The notes beneath the pieces are model-generated. The model was not told the DNA's origin, made no database searches, and saw nothing but the letters and a program-made list of their open reading frames with translations. Positions 10,110 through 21,647 of a DNA stretch of 64,000 bases are shown piece by piece. Numbering within the stretch: position 1 is the first letter of the stretch; every line of letters starts with the position of its first letter. Made by a program: the position numbers and the translations under genes. Origin of the DNA: Heterobasidion occidentale (taxonomy: Eukaryota > Basidiomycota > Agaricomycetes > Russulales > Bondarzewiaceae); assembly GCA_039111635.1 (NCBI GenBank), contig JBCAQO010000001.1, positions 1,240,001 through 1,304,000 of the forward strand, given 5' to 3'.

Positions 10110-11556
10110 ACATCCCAGATTGGCAGCGTCCCGTGGGGTACAACCTCGCCCATCGAACTGTGGGCAGCATTGATCTCCTAGAGCACACCATTTCTTCCCT
10201 TGTGGTTCCATGTTCCCCTATGTAAACAAATCAGAACGAATGAAAGCTGACATCTCGACTATCAATCCAGAAATTTTGTCTCTTAGGTAGCACACGATGC
10301 ACACCGTAGGTGGGCGCCGCGAGAGCACCTCCCCCGGCTAAACAACGACTACGTAGAAAATATTGTGTGCGTGCGTCGTTTGACTCACTATCATAGGGGG
10401 ACACCCTTGCAAGTTGTGCGTCGGCCAATCGAAACGACGCTTCCGGTGTTGCGTCCATTTCCGAACATGACGTGCTCGCCAGGGAGCTCCCTCTAATCAC
10501 AGGTAGGAACCCATGGATCACGAGCCCTGTCCGCTGTCCAAATCGGAGGCGTCTTGCACAGCGCTCAGCTTCGAGATATGACTGCGGCATTGCTGTCGGG
10601 CAGGCCTCTTATCGAAAAAGTAACAGGTTGTCTATGACAGGAATATGTTGACAACAACATATCGGTTGATTTGCAGCTTATCTCTCTGATCTCGACCTTG
10701 CCCTTCAGACCTGCACTCTATATATTGACCACAGTGAACGTCCGCACTAGGGAGCCGATGTACACCTGTCAACAGTCATCACAGCGCTTCCCTCCAGCTT
10801 CTGGTTGTTCCGCTCAGTCACCTCTATGCTGTGCTACTTTGAACGCAACCTCTTCAACTTGAGTCATTTTTTGGTGTCAGGCAATGTCCTTCGAGGTTTC
10901 TCTCTCGCATTTAATGACCGTCATCTGCGTCGTCCGGCCAAATGTAATCCTCGTTTCCTAGATGTCTACGGTCATCGCGCGCGCCTTGCGTGAATATCGT
11001 GCCTAATTACATGTATCTCGGAACGCGTGGTACATCAGTCCGGTGGATCTTTACAGTGCATGTACGGCGCGCATCAGGCAATGCAGTGTACCATGTTTGT
11101 GTGAGAGGGACTCAGATTATTACTCTTGTGGACCACCCTGTTTCGAGTTAACTTAGCGTTTGACCTCTGGTATAATATGTATGATAGAATTGTCTTGAAT
11201 TATGTGCATCTTGTGTTTCATGTCACTGGGACTGACACGACACAAATACCCTCTGCATGACTGCATATCGCGGTGTCACCTCTCTAGATGCCATCGCCCG
11301 TGTACATCATGTAAATGCTACAAAACCCCCACAACATGACAAGATAACCCGTTCGTAATTACGCGCAGCTTGACCCGCCCACCAGGCCGCATAGCCGAAC
11401 CAGAGAAAAAGGAGAAGAATAGTATCTGAATACGAATGGTACAGTTCACAGGGCACGATTATGGCAAAAACGGCCTAGCAGTAAAATAGAAAACCGAGCA
11501 CCCCAAGATGTACAAACTATATCGCTACATCAGTCTGGTCAGCACACCCAAGACTA
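10110..11556. other. Long spacer without a supported gene
   Basis: This 1.4-kb stretch between the transposon and the SUMO ligase stop holds only short open frames. The largest is a 119-codon minus-strand frame at 10231-10590 with no recognisable domain. AT-rich sequence near 11200-11550 probably includes the 3' untranslated region of the next gene. Confidence 0.4.
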
Positions 11557-14218
11557 CTATCGCCAATCCTGATATGGATGACGTGTGGGAGGGGAGTAGT
11601 AATGGTGACGAGGACTGGATGTTGGACGAGGCGGTGGAAGTTGGTTCGGCGGATAGAGGGGCGAGGTGAACGCGGACGGGTGCTGAGGGATCCAGGGTCG
11701 TGCTGGACGTGGGGAATACGGGTATTGACTTGACGCGGAGGGCTGGCGCTGGTAAGACGAGCCGTTCATGTACGGGCTTCCCCCTATATTACTACCAGTG
11801 GCGGAGGAGGTGGAGGCAGAAGTGTTGACATTACCATTGACACTTCGCATCACTCCGTGCAGCGATCCATCCGTATCCATGCGGGATTTCTTCCATATCG
11901 GCTCCGTCGGCGAGGGCATCTCGTCAACGGCTTTCCGCTTCCCCGATGGGTGTGCCGGCGGTTCAGGCTCGTCGTCAGAGTCGAGAGTGAGGTCGATGAT
12001 CTGAGATCCAGGCGGCGCGGATTCTAAGGAAAGGTTGGATGATTCGTCGCGGCAAGAAGGTGAAAGCTCCCTCTTCACTCGGCCTTCATCCTCGTCGTCT
12101 GAGTCTAGCACCAGCACCGCGTCGCCGTCACGAGGGCCCCACATCCCCTCCTTTATAGCAGAACCGTTGGGGGGAAGCTCCGGACTGTGAGATCTACTCT
12201 GTTTGATGGGCTTCGCCGGTGATGGAGGCATGCTAACGGGTGTGGCTGCGACTGGCTTATGGCTCTGCTTCCAACCTGCAGATGCATAGTTGTCGTCGGA
12301 TGTGTGCCATTCGCCATCGGCCTCTACCATGACATCCTCCACAGTATCAGGGGTTGTTTTGAGGATCTCATCAAAATACCTTCATCGAGATTCAAAAATC
12401 AGGACACACGTAGATGCACGCATTTGACACGGACAGACGTACCCATCCACGATCAGATCCTCATGATTGATAGTTTTATCACAGACCGGACACATCCAAG
12501 TGGTGGTCTGCTCATTGACACTATACCACGACATCGCATCGAAGCATTGTGGATGTACACATTGCGCCGCCCGACATGGCGTAGTAATTCGCATGTAACT
12601 CAGCTGATAACAAGTATGTGAGATGTAGTCAGTTTTGAATGACAAAAAAGGAGACGCACGGGACATTTCAACGACATCTTCTGGGGACCAGCGACGATGT
12701 CGTCATCGTCCGAGACTGCCTGCTTCACTGTGCTCGTGTTTAGATATGAATTAGACGTTAGAAATGAGAGAGGGAACAAACTTTTCGCCAAGATATCTGT
12801 CTTGCTCTTGTACTTCCCCTTCACGAGCCTGTCGATCAACTGGTCGACGTTCGTGACTTGGACCAGCATTACCGCAATATAATATTTCTATACCATATTC
12901 AGTGAGTCTTGCGCGGGAATCCTAGAACCACAATTGCGCGTACCTTGGGTGGCGGAGGCTGCTGATTGTTGTTCGTCTGATTGTTCACATATACCATCTC
13001 CACCTTGGTCGAGGCACCGGGGACCATCTTCACCAACTTGGTTAGATCAGCGGGCGGCGCAGTGCCAGGTTTCTTTTTCAGCCCCTTCATGTTGGCGGTA
13101 ATCTGGTTTTGATTCACGCGAACTTCACAGGTTGGCGGAAATTCGATTGGGCATAGTGCATTAGTTTGACGGAAGGCGGCGGGGGACAAGGAATAGTAGG
13201 ACGACGAAGTGCAGTAGAGACGCAGCTGGTATTTCGTGCTGGAGAGGAAAAATGAATGCGGTTTTCTGGTTCGAGCATATATGCGTACCTTGACGAGGTG
13301 AGCTTCAAAATCTGTTCGTTATTCAGAGTGAACGAAACGATCTGCTGCCGCCGATCAGCTTGGCTTGTGGATTCTGCATGCGAGCGACGCGGTCAAGAAA
13401 GCATTATCGATAGGGTGATCCAGGCCGTACCGGGGCATTCCACGACACTAGACACGAGTTGGTCAACGTGGAAGAAAGGAGACGATCTAAACCGGATAAC
13501 TGAGTACCGAAGCCGTGTGAGCGCGATGCGAGGATCAGAAACAGGAGACGAGCGCTTACTGGGGCGGGCCGCGGATAATGATGTGCTAGCACTAGGAGAC
13601 GGTATGGAAGAGGGATTTCGGAGAGTTGAAAAGGAGTCATAGCGGGGGATGCTGGAGCCGGCGGACGACACGGAGTAGACGGAGGCTGCAGAGCCAGGCA
13701 TGTACTTTGGAGGGTTCGCGATGGGAGGTGGGGCATAGGATGAGCCGGCAGCTTTGAACCTAGAGTGAGAGTATGAGCGAGGGTCGACGTAGTTGCTCGA
13801 CCTGCGCATGTTGTGTGTGATGAAGGGAGAGGGCAAGTAGTGTGTGGCACGCCACCAGGGGGGCGCCTGACTGATGGCAAGATAGAAGTGGCTGGCTTAC
13901 ATTCCTGTGTCCCGCACCTGGTTCAACACGATCCGACCAGCATTCCACCTATCAATATTGCCTGTATTTTTCCAGCCATCGAGGATGCCGAGGACGCGAT
14001 CGATGAGCTCCTGCTTCTTTCCAGACTTGCTGAGGACTGTGCAGCAGACTTCGTTGAAGCCCGTAATGATCTGCTTGAGCTTGTCCACGGTATTGTATCG
14101 GACTTTGACCTTTGAGCTCTGTCGCAAGCCACGCGGCGATCTGTCTGGTGCCGACACAACAAGCACAAAAGGGGGAGACACGCACTTCGAATTCAGCCCA
14201 AGGGTCTGCGGTCGACAT
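11557..14218 (-). CDS. PIAS/Siz-type SUMO E3 ligase (SAP, PINIT, SP-RING)
   Basis: This nuclear E3 ligase should transfer SUMO from the E2 to target proteins. From the start at 14218 (MSTADPWAEFE) an intron leads into a SAP-type DNA-binding domain (YNTVDKLKQIITGFN to the RVLGILDGW helix). A serine-rich linker follows, then a PINIT domain with FPPTCEVRVNQNQI and LTKLV. The SP-RING comes next, with MSLKCPLSYMRI, PCRAAQCVHPQCFDA and WMCPVCDK, so the expected Cys/His ligands are visible. The acidic tail has two SUMO-interacting motifs, VLVLDSDDEDE and IIDLTLDSDDE. The joint between exon 1 and SAP uses donor GTGCGTGTC and acceptor GCGACAG. It is divergent from nudC, 176 bases away. The domain order is diagnostic. 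Confidence 0.92.
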
Positions 14219-14394
14219 TGGGCACTCTTTGAGGCGACTGGAACGAGCAGAGACGGATCGAATCGAGCCCAACCTGTCGCCAAAACTGCTCGCGACCTCA
14301 GAACAGCGACCAGCCACAGCCGTACACACGCGTAAACATTCGTAAGCAATCCCGCTCCGTCACGTGCCTCTCCCCCTTTCCTTCCCACCACGCC

Positions 14395-15305
14395 ATGTCC
14401 GCCGCAGAAGACGAGTACGACAAGCTCTCCCCGGAGCAGCGCGAAGCAAAGGACAAGGCTGACCGCGATCGCGAGGCCGCAGAGCAAGCCAGTGAGCCCA
14501 TCGTCCTGTCTGCCTGCACGCACACACATATCGGTGCATCTAGCCCTCCCATACACATGGAAGCAGGAGCTTGGAGACGTTGACATCGTCGTCCCCGTTC
14601 CCAAGGGCACGCGCGGTCGCGATCTCACCGTCGTCCTCCAAAAGAAGAAGCTCAGCGTCGGACTCAAGGGAAAGGAACCCATCTTGACCGGTGAGCTCTG
14701 CAAGGAGATCAAGCTCGAAGATAGCACATGGACCCTCGGTATGCGTCCTTGGAACGCTTCCCGCAAATATTTATCTCTGAAAGACCTCCAGAAGACCAAC
14801 AGACTGTGGAGATTCACCTCGAGAAGGTCAACCAGATGCAGTGGTGGGAGAACGTCCTCACTCATCACCCAAAGATCGACACCAAAAAGATACAGCCGGA
14901 GAACAGCAAGCTCAGCGATCTGGACGGCGAGACGAGGTACTTTTCTCCTTTCACATATCCCATGGATCGCGCTCTAATATCGACTACAGAGGTATGGTGG
15001 AGAAGATGATGGTAAGATCCGTACTCCAACGAATAAAGTACGCAATCCCTTCTGACCACGCTGTCGCCAGTTTGACAATCAGCAGAGAGTAAGTCTTCCC
15101 GATGATTTTTTACTTCACACTCTGACGAATGTATCCTAGCAAATGGGCAAGCCAACTTCCGATGAGCTCAAAAAGCAGGAGGTAAGGACGTACAGCTCAT
15201 GCAGCTCGGTTATGCTCACAGATACCTTGCCCTCTGTTACAGGCTCTCAAGAAGTTCCAGGCTGCGCATCCGGAGCTCGATTTCTCCAATGCGAAGATCT
15301 CGTAA
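14395..15305 (+). CDS. nudC: NudC nuclear movement protein (CS domain)
   Basis: NudC is an Hsp90-linked co-chaperone that stabilises the dynein regulator LIS1 and is needed for nuclear migration in fungi. The start [15 protein letters not shown] is followed by an acidic/basic helix, then an intron (donor after EQA). The p23-like CS domain begins [14 protein letters not shown] and continues through [41 protein letters not shown] and HPKIDTKKI. The C-terminal signature is [20 protein letters not shown], ending [12 protein letters not shown]. At least five short introns are used. All family landmarks are present in order, so identity is firm. Confidence 0.95.
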
Positions 15306-15351
15306 ATTGTTTCTTGCAGAGAGGGGAAAGTATATAACCTGTATTTGTTTC

Positions 15352-17929
15352 TCATATATCCGGTGTATCTCTTATCCTTACGCCTGAATCAAAGTGGATT
15401 CGTTTCGCTGGGGCCATCGGCAATGGTAGCATTTCAACGGCTTTGAAAGGAATGTTATGCAAGGCAAAAGACATGGAGTAAGAGATTCTAGCAAGATCAA
15501 ACTTTCCGTCTCTTTCCAATTCCCCTTCCGTCGCTGCGCTTTTCCTCTTTACACTCTCAACGAGACTCTTCAGGGTCTGTTTCTCCGTGCCCTCCGTCGA
15601 CGACGACTTGACATCTGCCCCATCCCCATCTCTCAGTTTCTGACGCTGCCTCTTCGATCGCTCCTGCAACATTGAAGCCATCGCCTTCGTCTTTTTGAAA
15701 CTGTCGACCATCGTTGTCAATGAGTTCATAATGACAGCGGAAAGTTGAAAAGGAGACGCACTGGGGATTGCTCGGATCGATAGCAAAGGTTGGATCCTCG
15801 TGTATCGCCTTGAACCGCTCATCTTGAACGTCGATCGCAAAGTCTTCCTGCACCTCGTTCTCTGCTTCTTCCCCTTTCTTCCCCTTTTTGCCCTTTCTGC
15901 CCTTCTTTTTCTCTGCCTTCACCACGGCTTTCATGTTGAAATGCTTGGGTTCCGCATCAGGCTTGTCGGGACCGACTAGTAGAGTGAGCTCCTCCGTAGT
16001 GGAGGGCTTCCGCGCCTCATGGATGTCCTTCTCGTCGCCCCCTCTCCTGTCGGACTTGCCCTTCTTCTTACCCTTCTCCTTCTTTAGCGCCACGATTGCC
16101 TCACCCTCTTCATCCTCGCTACTGCCCTCTTCAAAGAACTCATCACCTGCCAGGTTACCGGTGCCTGTCGATTTTGTCTTCGACTCGCCTGCGAGGCCTC
16201 CCGCACTCTGTTTCACCTCCTCCTTCCGCTTCTTTCGCTTTTCCTTCATCTTTCGCTGATACTTCTCAAGCGTCGTCTCGTCTCCCTCTTTCGTCCCGCT
16301 CAACGCCGGCATGAACGTCACCTCCATGTCCACATCGCCCTTGTCCTCGCCGTCGAACGCGCCTCCGCCCCAGCCCTCAGGCATGTCCTCGCCCCCTCCA
16401 CCAAGGAGCAGCGCCCGGAGCTTGTCGCGCTCCATCGCCTTTTTTCCCTTGTCCTTTGCGTTGCCGTCGGACTCAGACTCGGAGCCCGAGGAGGACGCAA
16501 TAAAGGCGTGGAAGTCGTTCTCCTCGATTTCTTTCCGCGACAGGTTCCGCCGAGTGACGCGGTCGCGGTCGGGATCGTCCTGGTCCCACGTGAGTTTTAC
16601 TTTTGAGTGACGAAGGGCCTGAAGACGACATCAAAGACTCATATTACTAAAGGCCGGCAGAAAGGCGAGAGAAAGCTCACGTCGGTGACGAAATCGAGAC
16701 CCTTGTAGCCCGTACCCAAGTCATCGCCGAGGGCTTCGTCTCTGTTTGCAAAGTAAGAAAATGAAAAACTAGATGAATAGCTGTGAGCGTAGATACCGAG
16801 GCTCCTCCTCGAACATCATGTCGTCTGGCACGAAACTCAGATCAAATACATTTGCAGAACGCTCGAGTTCAGTTCCCTGCAGTTCATTATAAAGATGTAC
16901 TGCCGCCGGTACCGTGTCGCACTCGACGATCGCATAATAATAACTGATAGATTCACTCGGTTTAACTTATGTAGGTACATTGATGGTGACAGCGACGACT
17001 CACCGTAGTCGTTCGAGTTGGTACTTTCTGAGCGCGTCATCGTCGTATTCATTCGCATCGCCCGTCTCATAGATATTTGTCTCGTTGATATCTTCCTCGT
17101 CCAGTTCGACTTTCTTTTTGAAAAGGTCCACCGGCGGACCTTCTCTCTCCTCTCGCTCCAACCTTTCTTTCCCAAACTGGCTAGGATAGACGCGAACGCT
17201 ACGCACGTTACCGCGAACAACGGGCGCAGAGTTTTTCGATGATTTTGACGAGGACGCGACGACGGGTAAAACGACCGAGGCAAAGATCCTGTATAGATGA
17301 TTGGCGCGCACATAGTCCCAATCGAGGTTGACAACAGCGAGTCGACGCGTCCGAGGCACGTCTTCTTCTTGTTCTTCGTTGGCTACTTCAGCTGCTTTGG
17401 AGTAGGCAGCTGCCTGAGCATCAAGGTCGGCAAAATTAGTCTCATCAAGGTCAACTTCAAGATCTTCATCACTGATGCGGATGGGTTTCGACGGGTCACG
17501 ACCGAGTGTCACGACCCCGCCCGAGTCGCTTTCATCGTCGGAAGCTTTATCGCCGTCGTCCTCGTCGGAGGACTCGAGTAGAGCCTCGCCGCGCGCATAA
17601 TCAGGACCGGCTATGAGCGGCTCTTCATCCTCTTCGTTTTCCAAGCGATAGAAGCGGCGCAGGTTGTCTTTCTCATGCGTATCAGCCAGAGCACGGCCAT
17701 ACTTGTCCACGCGATTGCCTGTCGAGCGCCGTGAAGGGTCGCATCAGATAGATGCAATGAGCGGGATGTAACATAGAAGTGTCGCACCGCCTTTGCCTTT
17801 CTTCCCCTGTTTTTTGTCGTCTTCGAAGATGCTCTTGAAGCGATCGTCGACGACAACCTTAGACTGGTGTTTCTTTGGACGCCTGAAGCGTGGATCGGAC
17901 TTGAGACGGGCAAAGCGAGGGTCAGACAT
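15352..17929 (-). CDS. ESF1: ESF1 pre-rRNA processing protein (NUC153 domain)
   Basis: ESF1 is a nucleolar factor required for early 18S rRNA processing in the small-subunit processome. The start at 17929 (MSDPRFARLKSDPRFRRPK) is typical of the family, and VVVDDRFKSIF follows. Next come long acidic tracts, the conserved core RRLAVVNLDWDYVRANHLY, RVYPSQFGKERL, a region reading FVPDDMMFEEEPRDEA, and KVKLTWDQDDPDR. Lysine-rich linkers lead to the C-terminal NUC153 block QDERFKAIHEDPTFAIDPS and FKKTKAMASMLQERSKR, then LKSLVESVKRK. The frame stays open for about 50 unusual codons beyond that point before the stop at 15352; this tail may be an intron or a lineage-specific extension. It ends only 46 bases from the convergent nudC stop. 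Confidence 0.92.
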
Positions 17930-18087
17930 GGGAGGAGAGGTGTACGTGCAGCAGCCAATCAGGACACGGAGAGGCCAAAAGTGAGCGTGGGAAAGGGGAC
18001 CTCGGGGGACATTGTCCTGGAAACGATCACGTGGCGGGCACTACATCATTTGATTCGGTGTTCGTTTCTGGCTCTTAACCAGGCTCT

Positions 18088-18190
18088 CTCTCTTCCCTTC
18101 ACGCCCCTCCCTTCTTCTCGTCAGTCCCCTTCCCTCCCTCTTTCTCTGTCGTCGTCCAGCTCACTTTTCTCTTTTTTCAGTCCTTTCCTC
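18088..18190 (+). promoter_or_regulatory. Pyrimidine-rich promoter tract of the repeat-peptide gene
   Basis: A long run of C and T with few purines lies 110-215 bases before the start codon at 18303. CT-rich tracts just upstream of the transcription start are common in strongly expressed fungal genes. The tract falls within the 373-base divergent spacer shared with ESF1. Confidence 0.4.
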
Positions 18191-18302
18191 GTTCATACCG
18201 CACAGGCCGCAGGACGACCTCTGAATCATTCTTTCCAGCCTCGATCGGCACCTCTCCACCTCTTGACTGTCATTTAACGCATATCCATTCATACCCGCCG
18301 CC

Positions 18303-19021
18303 ATGTTCACCTCTCGCATCTCCGTCCTCGCCACCTTGGCCGTCGTTTTCGTCAGCCAGGTTGCTGCTGCTCCTATGCCAATGCCCTTGAAGTTCCGGAT
18401 GGGAGTACGTCCTTCATTTTGATGCGATGCTGGCTTTATAAATAGATTTATCCCCTCTATCAGCATGCCATCGGACAGCGTGAGCTCGGTCCTCTCGACA
18501 CCATTCCCGCGTACATCAAGCGGTCTCCCGCTGACGTCAACACCATTCCTGCCGAGGCCGCGACCAAGTCTCCCTCCGGTGTCATAGAAATGTACAAGCG
18601 CGACGATATCCCTGAGGAGGTCCCGACGAAATCTCCGTCAGGCGTAGTCGAAGTATACAAGCGCGATGACGTCAACACCATTCCCGCCGAGGCCGCAACC
18701 AAGTCTCCCTCGGGCACTTTGGAGATGTACAAGCGCGACGATGTGAACGCTATCCCGGCCGAAGCTGCGACCAAATCACCGTCTGGAGTGCTCGAGATGT
18801 ACAAGAGGGAAGACGTCAACGATATCCCCGCTGAGGCTGCGACCAAGTCCCCCGCCGGCGTTATCGAAATTTACAAGCGGGCCGATATCAACGAGATCCC
18901 CGCTGAAGCCGCAACCAAGTCACCGACAGGTGTGCTGGAAGCGTATAAGCGTGACGATGTGAATGCGATCCCCGCTGAGGCCGCGACCAAGTCGCCATCG
19001 GGTGTCCTCGAGATGTACTAG
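18303..19021 (+). CDS. Secreted repeat precursor with Kex2-type sites (KEP-like)
   Basis: Exon 1 (18303-18404) encodes a hydrophobic signal peptide ending near QVAAA, then a short Pro/Met segment. The intron has donor GTACGT and acceptor TATCAG, and exon 2 is 18464-19021. The 219-residue product has a propeptide ending IKR, then seven related units divided by Lys-Arg. Units 3-7 share IPAEAATKSP and nearly the same ending, with LEMY most common. Every unit ends in tyrosine before Lys-Arg, and the final unit stops directly after that tyrosine. Cleavage by a Kex2 protease and trimming by a Kex1-like carboxypeptidase would release peptides of 19-24 residues. No cysteines and no CaaX end are present, so it is not a typical basidiomycete lipopeptide pheromone. 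The architecture matches Kex2-processed repeat proteins described across fungi. The role is unknown. Confidence 0.9.
18524..19018 (+). repeat. Seven tandem peptide-coding units
   Basis: Unit limits including Lys-Arg are 18524-18601, 18602-18664, 18665-18736, 18737-18808, 18809-18880, 18881-18952 and 18953-19018 (the last without Lys-Arg). Units 3-6 are 24 codons each. Unit 2 is shorter (21 codons) and lacks the AEAA core. Unit 1 has 26 codons and starts SPADVN. Confidence 0.95.
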
Positions 19022-19372
19022 ATGGTACGTTATTCACGAACCGTCCATGATATCTGTTTGTTTATCATGTTCATGATAGGCGAAGCGGATGTGATATGAG
19101 CGTCCAGTCTCTTGTTGGTGGCTGGAAGGACACTGGTTTTTCTCACTTGCGGATGTTCTCTTCTTCCTCCTTCGGCTCCATTGTTTGCGTAGATTCGCAT
19201 CCTTTTGTCGTTCATTGTCGTCCTTGGAATTAGAGCGATTGGAGACTGGGAGCTGGAGATCATTCGACTGCGTGAATATTCAGATGTCGCGAAAGAACGC
19301 TGCGATATACATGAGATGTAAGATGACAAGGCTAGTGAGACAAGCTACAACGAATGAGACGCATGGAACAGC

Positions 19373-21399
19373 TTAGTCTGTCTTGTTTACCCAGACCCAT
19401 ACAGCTCCTTGTTCTCCTAATGCAATCACTACCATCCGGTCAACGCTCATACATGCTGCCTGGATGCTTTCTTTGGCTTCTGCTCCCAATTTGCTCTTCC
19501 CTTTCAAGTTTTCAGTCCCAATATCCCATCCTAGCCCCTCTTGCCATATCTTCTCGTCCTCCCCGCTGCCCTCGTCCAGCCGGATCCGCTTGGTCATCTC
19601 CACCACCTCAGGTACATCAAGCGGAAATGGGGGCGGTGCGCGTGGGGCTAAGTCGCCAGCGTTGATGACACGGACAGTGTCCAGAAGCGGGACGAGGATC
19701 AGCGGATCATGGCGATTCGACCTAGTGGTTGGGTCTGTAGATGGCGAGCTGCAGACGGCGAGCTGTATGGAAGACGGTGGAATTCTCTGGGAAAGCTGTG
19801 GATAGGGAAGGGGGACAGTGGATAGTATCTTGAACGACGCTGAGGGAATGTACAATGAGTCGCAGGCACTTGCCTGTTTTAAATGAGACCTACCGCTCTC
19901 TTGATAATCCTAGATGCATACCACGAGTTCACGAGAAGGAATCAATGTTAGTCAAGCCTTGATGGGGGATGCAAGCTTACCGAAGTGCATCCTCTGAGCA
20001 CATCCTGGACGGGATGGTGGGGGAAAAAATCTGTCTGCACTCAACCATTGCCACACCACCATCTCACCTGCTTCTTCTTGCCAGTTTTGTTTACTCACCC
20101 GCAGGAGTATCGGGGCGCTATGCGTCAGGAGTGTGTCGTAACCTATCCTGCAAGCAAAAGAGTCGAATAAGAATTTCTTGGCCGTCACAATGCAAAGGAG
20201 AGCGGATGGAGCGGACCAATTAATGGACAGCACGCGGGACCTGTGGACGCAAGAACTGCTGAAAAGTGGTTTGTCTTCTCGAACAATAGGCGGGTTTTTT
20301 TCCATGACTGGTGGCGGTACGCGCCATATTTTCACAACTCTGTCTAACTGAAAGACCTGGCATCAGCGTCGGCGCGTCGATTACCTAGCGATAGCCTCGC
20401 AGATGATCGACACAGATGCTCACTCCGCATGTCGCGATGATGGGGAGGGTTGGATGGAATGCTGAGCCCAGCACGGCAGCCTGGTGGCCCCCACTCCTAC
20501 CCGCGCACAAGACAGCCACGCACCGCCCGCGATACTGGCCTTCAGGCTCTGTCATGTGGAGAGCATGTGCTGCCCCAGCCCTGTTGGGACCTTCACCAGG
20601 CATCCACACGGGATTATTGGGCTCTTGATTAGGCGAGAGAGTGAGGTCGTAGATACGCGCGGTGAAGTCGCGCGAGGTGGTGCAGAGCAGGTTGGGTGTC
20701 GTCGGATGCACCGTGATCGACGTGATCGCCTACGATGAAGCCTATGTCAGCGAACCAGAGTGAGGGACAAGAGGAGCATGAGAAACACACGCCACCATGG
20801 CCGCGTAGGTAGCCTGCAATTTCGTTGCTGCGTATGTCGACGATGTAGAGCATAGACGTACAGCTGAACACGATAAGAGGGTTCAGGGGATGTTCGCGAT
20901 TTAACGACCAGCAAATGCATTTGATGTCCTCGTTCTGTTTCTGTATATGATGTTGCCTTGCTCATCAGCAATCAAAATATAAATGCGGGGTAATTTGGAG
21001 GATTTACATTGATATCTTGAAGGGTCAGTCGAAACGGGGAACGTGGGGTTGGCGCCAAAGCTTGCAGAATACAGACACTGGCAACACTCCCAACTGCCAC
21101 TGTGCCAGTCCACTGTTGCACCAATTTTCTCCATTGAGGTTTGATTTGTGGAGTGTTATGGCGTCCGCCCCATAGTCTCTCGAGGGAGTCCTCCTCCCAA
21201 GGAAACAAAGCGATACAGTGGCAAGGACGCTTCCTCTGGCTGATCTGTTAGCAGGAGTAAATGCGACAGAAAGGCCGCTGCATCTAGGAGATATGGAACA
21301 GACAGTTAATTTTTGCACGAGTTCGAAGCCATGAGGTCGTCCATGATTTCTATACCATGGGTTCGCAGTGGCATCTGCTTCCGTATCGACGCTTTCCAT
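19373..21399 (-). CDS. EED/ESC-like WD40 subunit of Polycomb repressive complex 2
   Basis: This seven-bladed WD40 protein resembles EED, the PRC2 subunit that reads H3K27 methylation. The visible order parallels EED: CICWSLNREHPLNPLIVF, IVDIRSNEIAGYLRGHGG, ITSITVHPTTPNLLCTTSRD with ARIYD, GHQAAVLGSAFHPTLPIIATCG followed by VKIWRVP, a REDKPLFSS loop, VHRSRVLSINW, and an ending near IQAACMSVDRMVVIALGEQG then VWVW. The insertion before GHQAAV is longer than in animal EED. The stop at 19373 is firm. The start at 21399 (MESVDTEADATANPW) is the likeliest but not certain, because the first blades are split by introns I did not fully resolve. A different WD40 family is possible; the order of landmarks favours EED. 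Confidence 0.7.
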
Positions 21400-21647
21400 C
21401 GAGGAAGACTGAGGGAATCAAACAGATTAGATACGCGTCTGCTGATTCAAATCCAACGATGTTATACGCGATGTACACGGTGAAAGTGACTGGGAAAGAA
21501 GGAGTGTAAGTTTTGACAAAATTCCGGACGCACTGAGTCGTTGGAGGTGGTCAACAAACGATCGTGGCCAAAAATGGCAAATCACCGTCTCGCGGCCAAC
21601 TGTTCGCTTGCTCGTCACCGTCGTTCGCCGTCGTCGCTCCCTCCAGC

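Noticed and set aside
10231..10590. Possible 119-residue gene on the minus strand
   Set aside because: No domain, no clear start context, no intron pattern and no family resemblance.
13897..14868. A 323-codon minus-strand frame running beyond the SUMO ligase start
   Set aside because: Only its last part is the SAP exon; the rest crosses the divergent promoter and the nudC gene, and splicing from the ATG at 14218 explains the data better.
18460..18846. A 128-codon open frame on the minus strand opposite the peptide repeats
   Set aside because: It is repetitive only because it mirrors the plus-strand repeats, has no signal or domain, and the sense strand has a signal peptide, intron and processing sites.
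18524..19018. CRISPR-like array of evenly spaced repeats
   Set aside because: The even spacing is coding periodicity in a eukaryotic gene; there are no unique spacers and no cas genes.
18303..19021. Cyclic ribosomal peptide (dikaritin/ustiloxin-like) precursor
   Set aside because: The repeats and Lys-Arg sites would fit, but no UstY-type (DUF3328) oxidase, tyrosinase or other tailoring gene is nearby; neighbours are housekeeping genes.
18303..19021. Basidiomycete mating pheromone precursor
   Set aside because: Those precursors end in a CaaX box and are farnesylated; this one ends in Tyr with no cysteine and has a classical signal peptide.
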